This document shows, piece by piece, positions 12,214 through 15,164 of a stretch of DNA of 15,164 bases. Origin of the DNA: Chamaesiphon sp041738715 (lineage in GTDB: Bacteria > Cyanobacteriota > Cyanobacteriia > Cyanobacteriales > Chamaesiphonaceae); NCBI GenBank assembly GCA_041738715.1, contig JBGSPI010000049.1, positions 1-15,164 of the forward strand. Direction: 5' to 3'. A program made the position numbers and the translations under genes. How positions within the stretch are numbered: position 1 is the first letter of the stretch; each line of letters begins with the position of its first letter. Below the pieces are notes generated by a model. It saw only the letters and a list, made by a program, of their open reading frames with translations. It was not told the origin of the DNA and ran no database searches.

Positions 12214-14970
12214 TTGAACCCAAGAGAATTTGAACAGTGGTGTCAAACACTGAAATTACCAGCAGCAGGGATAGAATCGATCGCTGAAATTCGGTCGGCT
12301 CCCCCAAGCCGTCGCGTCCAGGGACGAGCCAATAATGTCAGTGGTACCTACCCTTCTCAAAAAATGGGACTGACCATTCAATTTGAGAGCCACAAGGTGG
12401 AATTGTGGGCAATTTACTTGATGGAACACGACCCAACTGTTCTAGAGTATTACGACCAACCATCCTGCTTTAAAATTCAATACACCAACAAGTCTGGACG
12501 CAAGATCGGTCACTACCACACGCCAGACTTCTTCGTGCTGAGTAACGAATCAGCCGCCTGGGTGGAGTGGAAAACAGAAGCCGAACTGGAGAAACTGAGT
12601 GAAAAATATCCCACTCGCTATCTCCAATCCGCAGATGGGTCATGGCGATGTCCGCCAGGAGAAGCTTATGCCGAACCACTCGGACTCAAGTATCAAGTCC
12701 GCACTGATGCCTCATTAGATCCCATCTACATCCAGAATTTAATCTTTCTAGAAGATTACCTCAGATTTACAGCAGACAGTAATCCGTCGATGCTGGCACG
12801 GGTGAAAGAGATAGTAAAAACCTCACCAGGCATCACTTTAGCCAGTATATTGGCATCAGAATCTCAGCTCGGTGCCAACGATATCTATGCAATGCTCGTA
12901 CTCGACCAACTTTACGTCGCACTGTCAGATGTGCCACTCGTACAACACGAACGAGTACGGCTATATCCAGACCGACAGACTTATGACACTTATCGAGAGA
13001 GTTCTCAACACCAAACAGCTACCTCACTCGCTCTGACAGCACCGCCGACACTAATTGCCAACACTAGATTGCGCTGGGATGGCCGACTCTGGACATTAGT
13101 TAATCTGGGAGAGACAACCACTACCCTACTCCCAGAAATCGGACAGCCACTGCAAATATCTTCCGCCTTCTTTTACCAACTTCTCGACGGCGGAGCTATC
13201 AGCTTTCCTGAAGTCGTGGGAGCCACGAATCCAGAAGTGATGGCACTAATGGAGGGGGCATCGCCGAGCGATCTCAGAACAGCTAATCAACGGTTTGAGG
13301 CAGTCATGGCTGACCGAGAGCAAGGAACGGCAGGGCACAGTGATATCCCCAAACGGACTCTGAGTCGATGGTTGAAGCAGTTTCGAGAAGCAGAACTTAA
13401 ATACGGTTGCGGCTATATCGGACTGCTCCCCAGAACCCAATCACGGGGGAACCGCACAGCCAAAGCCCCGACCGCCGCCAGTGAATTACTCAACACCTTT
13501 ATTACCGAGCAGTTTGAAACCTCCACCCAAGCACCCGCCGCTTCAGTCTATCGGGCTTACCAAAGAGCTTGCGAACAGCAAAATATTCCCCCACTATCGA
13601 GTCGCGCCTTCTATCAACGTCTTAAACAACGCCCCCAGAATGAGCAGATTGAAAAACGGAAAGGCTCCAAGGCTGCCTATCGGACTCAACCTTGGTATTG
13701 GGAACTAACTTATAGTACCCCTCGCCACGGCGACCGACCCCTGGGAATCGTCCATATCGACCACACTCAACTCGATCTAGAATTGCGTTCGGCAACAACC
13801 GGACGATTGCTGGGAAGACCTTGGCTGACGCTGATGGTAGATGCCTATTCACGGCGCATCCTCGCCATCTATCTCACCTTTGACCCACCCAGTTATCGCT
13901 CCTGCATGATGGCAATTCGCATCTGCGTCCAACGGTTCGGTCGCTTCCCTCAATCCATTGTGGTTGATGGTGGGAAAGAGTTTCACAGCGTCTATTTCGA
14001 CACCTTGCTCGCACGTTACCACTGTACCAAGAAGACTCGTCCTGGAGCCAAGCCCCGCTTTGGCAGTGTAATCGAGCGACTGTTTGGGACTACCAATACC
14101 CAGTTAATCTTCAACTTGTTAGGAAACACCCAAGCGACCAAACAAGTACGAGAAATTACTAAAGCAGTTAACCCCAAACAACACGCCCTGTGGACATTAG
14201 GCGATTTGTACACCTATTTAGTCGAGTATGCCTATGTTGTTTACGACCAAAACGAACACCCAGCCTTATCAATGTCACCCCAGAGTGCCTACGAACAAGG
14301 CGAGATGAACACCGGAGAACGACTGCATCGGCGGATTGCTTATGATGAAGACTTTATCCTCGCCACTCATCCCAGTCCGCGTTCGGGACAAGCTTTAGTC
14401 CAGCCTGGAAAGGGGATTAAATTGAATTATCTCTATTATTGGAGCGATGCTTTCCGCCATCCTGAAGTCGAACGCACGAGAGTGTCCGTGCGTTACGACC
14501 CCTTCGATTTGGGCGTGGCTTATGCTTACGTTCAAGGGCGATGGGTCAAGTGCATCTCGCAGTATTACAGCATTTTCTCAGGACGCAGCGAACGAGAACT
14601 GCTGTTGGCTTCGCTCGAAATTAAACAGCAAGCTAAACTCACCCAGACTCCCACCACTATTTCGGCTAAACGTCTGGCTGATTTCCTTAGTAATGTCACC
14701 GCTCATGAGGCTCTGATGCTGCAACGCTTGCGAGATTTGGAGGGACAAAATGTTCTCAATACACTCGGACAACAATCGTCGTCTGCTCCACAGCTCCAAA
14801 TCCAGACACAGACAGAATCAGAACCGCTGTCTTGTTGCACACAACCGGGAGGAAACCTCCTGGTCGATGCGCCGCTCTTGAGCAGTTTTCAAGACCTTGC
14901 TCCCGCTCAACCCAATCCAGCCTTAGTTATAGATCTGTCCCAAATCCCGTTGTTCGAGGAGTACCGTTAA
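12214..14970 (+). CDS. tnsAB: TnsAB fusion: TnsA endonuclease fused to TnsB transposase
   Basis: This single 918-residue protein should cut both strands at the transposon ends: TnsA at the 5' ends, TnsB at the 3' ends with joining to target. TnsA part: catalytic residues Glu63 (KVELWAIY), Asp105 (HTPDFFV) and Glu118/Lys120 (WVEWKT). Residues about 175-265 match the TnsA C-terminal winged-helix region that contacts TnsC. TnsB part: HTH segments around 375-395 (IPKRTLSRWLKQF) and 440-475, then the RNase H-like core with Asp516 (HIDHTQLDL), Asp585 (VVDGGKEF) and Glu621 (VIERLFGT). The D-to-E gap is 36 residues, close to Tn7 TnsB. The C-terminus ends DLSQIPLFEEYR, a likely TnsC contact. The start is TTG at 12214. 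All catalytic residues are intact, so the protein is probably active. Confidence 0.93.
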   Translation: MNPREFEQWCQTLKLPAAGIESIAEIRSAPPSRRVQGRANNVSGTYPSQKMGLTIQFESHKVELWAIYLMEHDPTVLEYYDQPSCFKIQYTNKSGRKIGHYHTPDFFVLSNESAAWVEWKTEAELEKLSEKYPTRYLQSADGSWRCPPGEAYAEPLGLKYQVRTDASLDPIYIQNLIFLEDYLRFTADSNPSMLARVKEIVKTSPGITLASILASESQLGANDIYAMLVLDQLYVALSDVPLVQHERVRLYPDRQTYDTYRESSQHQTATSLALTAPPTLIANTRLRWDGRLWTLVNLGETTTTLLPEIGQPLQISSAFFYQLLDGGAISFPEVVGATNPEVMALMEGASPSDLRTANQRFEAVMADREQGTAGHSDIPKRTLSRWLKQFREAELKYGCGYIGLLPRTQSRGNRTAKAPTAASELLNTFITEQFETSTQAPAASVYRAYQRACEQQNIPPLSSRAFYQRLKQRPQNEQIEKRKGSKAAYRTQPWYWELTYSTPRHGDRPLGIVHIDHTQLDLELRSATTGRLLGRPWLTLMVDAYSRRILAIYLTFDPPSYRSCMMAIRICVQRFGRFPQSIVVDGGKEFHSVYFDTLLARYHCTKKTRPGAKPRFGSVIERLFGTTNTQLIFNLLGNTQATKQVREITKAVNPKQHALWTLGDLYTYLVEYAYVVYDQNEHPALSMSPQSAYEQGEMNTGERLHRRIAYDEDFILATHPSPRSGQALVQPGKGIKLNYLYYWSDAFRHPEVERTRVSVRYDPFDLGVAYAYVQGRWVKCISQYYSIFSGRSERELLLASLEIKQQAKLTQTPTTISAKRLADFLSNVTAHEALMLQRLRDLEGQNVLNTLGQQSSSAPQLQIQTQTESEPLSCCTQPGGNLLVDAPLLSSFQDLAPAQPNPALVIDLSQIPLFEEYR

Positions 14971-15164
14971 TGAAGGATGTTGTGACTGTCGATCTAAAGC
15001 TGGAATTAACATCCAGACTTACTCATTTTAAAGAGTATGCCGTTTCACATCCTCAACTACTCCAGGTAGATAAGGTGTTGATGCAAGCCATTCAGGAACC
15101 TGCTGGATTTGCTCATGTGCTAATTTATGGGCCGTCTGGTGTGGGTAAAACGACGATGATTCGT
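14970..15164 (+). CDS. tnsC: TnsC AAA+ ATPase, 5' part (runs off window)
   Basis: The regulator ATPase that links target choice to TnsAB; in Tn7-like systems it forms rings or filaments on target DNA and gives target immunity. Only the first 65 codons are in the window. The ATG at 14970 overlaps the tnsAB stop in TAATG, so the two are translationally coupled. The visible part contains a helical lead (VDLKLELTSRLTHFKEYAV), then HVLIYGPSGVGKTTMIR with Walker A GPSGVGKT at residues 54-61. The rest (Walker B, sensor residues) is outside. Order and coupling to TnsAB make the identity secure even from this short piece. Confidence 0.9.
   Translation, partial: MKDVVTVDLKLELTSRLTHFKEYAVSHPQLLQVDKVLMQAIQEPAGFAHVLIYGPSGVGKTTMIR

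Larger units (their letters stand above)
11931..15164 (+). mobile_element. Tn7-like transposon, tnsAB-proximal end (partial)
   Basis: The element begins with the TGT terminus typical of Tn7-like transposons at 11931, inside the caspase gene, and runs beyond the window. It contains an end with repeated transposase-binding-like sites, a fused tnsAB and the start of tnsC. The boundary is supported by three independent signs: the caspase reading frame breaks exactly there, the repeats begin there, and CGATCG words drop from several per kilobase to one in the remaining 3.2 kb. The presence of TnsA implies cut-and-paste movement. The target-selection genes, cargo and far end are not visible, so whether this is a CRISPR-associated transposon remains open. 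Confidence 0.9.

Noticed and set aside
11926..15164. Calling the transposon a confirmed CRISPR-associated transposon
   Set aside because: No cas gene, tniQ or CRISPR array is inside the window. TnsAB fusion and insertion site are suggestive only.

Overview
The window reads as cyanobacterial chromosome entered at its right end by a Tn7-like transposon. Evidence for a cyanobacterium is MenA of the phylloquinone type, an iron superoxide dismutase, an ExoD-family protein, and a very high density of CGATCG/GCGATCGC words (HIP1-like) over the first 11.9 kb. The heavy use of CGATCG would fit a Chamaesiphon-like genome, but the genus is only a guess.

Region 1 (1-3500): a possible gene remnant at the left edge, a small membrane-anchored leucine-rich-repeat-like protein on the minus strand, and a large exported protein with delta-60 repeats, two putative-Ig (CADG/He_PIG-like) domains and an RTX calcium-binding tail, closed by a clear hairpin. 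Region 2 (3500-9830) is ordinary housekeeping: a divergent YqgF/RuvX-like protein, Fe-SOD, glutaredoxin 3, tRNA-Arg(CCG), the folate-dependent tRNA methyltransferase TrmFO, the phylloquinone prenyltransferase MenA, an uncharacterised protein with heptad-like stretches, and an ExoD-family membrane protein. Several hairpins separate these units; one terminator-like hairpin at 4784-4816 has no obvious gene before it.

Region 3 (9822-11947) holds an orphan amino-acid-type ABC ATPase, a RelE/ParE-type toxin-antitoxin pair on the minus strand, and, divergent from it, a two-gene unit: a small protein resembling the effector-associated constant component EACC1, followed by a caspase-fold (peptidase C14) protein. 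This pairing matches predicted NTP-dependent conflict/immunity systems. The caspase gene is broken after about 46 codons.

Region 4 (11931-end) is the cause of the break: the end of a Tn7-like transposon starting TGTCAC. Four direct copies of a CATAA..TGGC motif lie in the end, and two inverted copies lie just ahead of the first transposase gene. That gene encodes a fused TnsA-TnsB (endonuclease plus DDE integrase) and is translationally coupled to tnsC, which runs off the window with its Walker A motif visible. TnsAB fusions occur in cyanobacterial Tn7-like elements, including CRISPR-associated type I-B and I-D transposons; the genes that would decide the class (tniQ/tnsD, cas genes, CRISPR array) lie beyond the window. 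CGATCG almost disappears at the transposon boundary, which supports a foreign origin.
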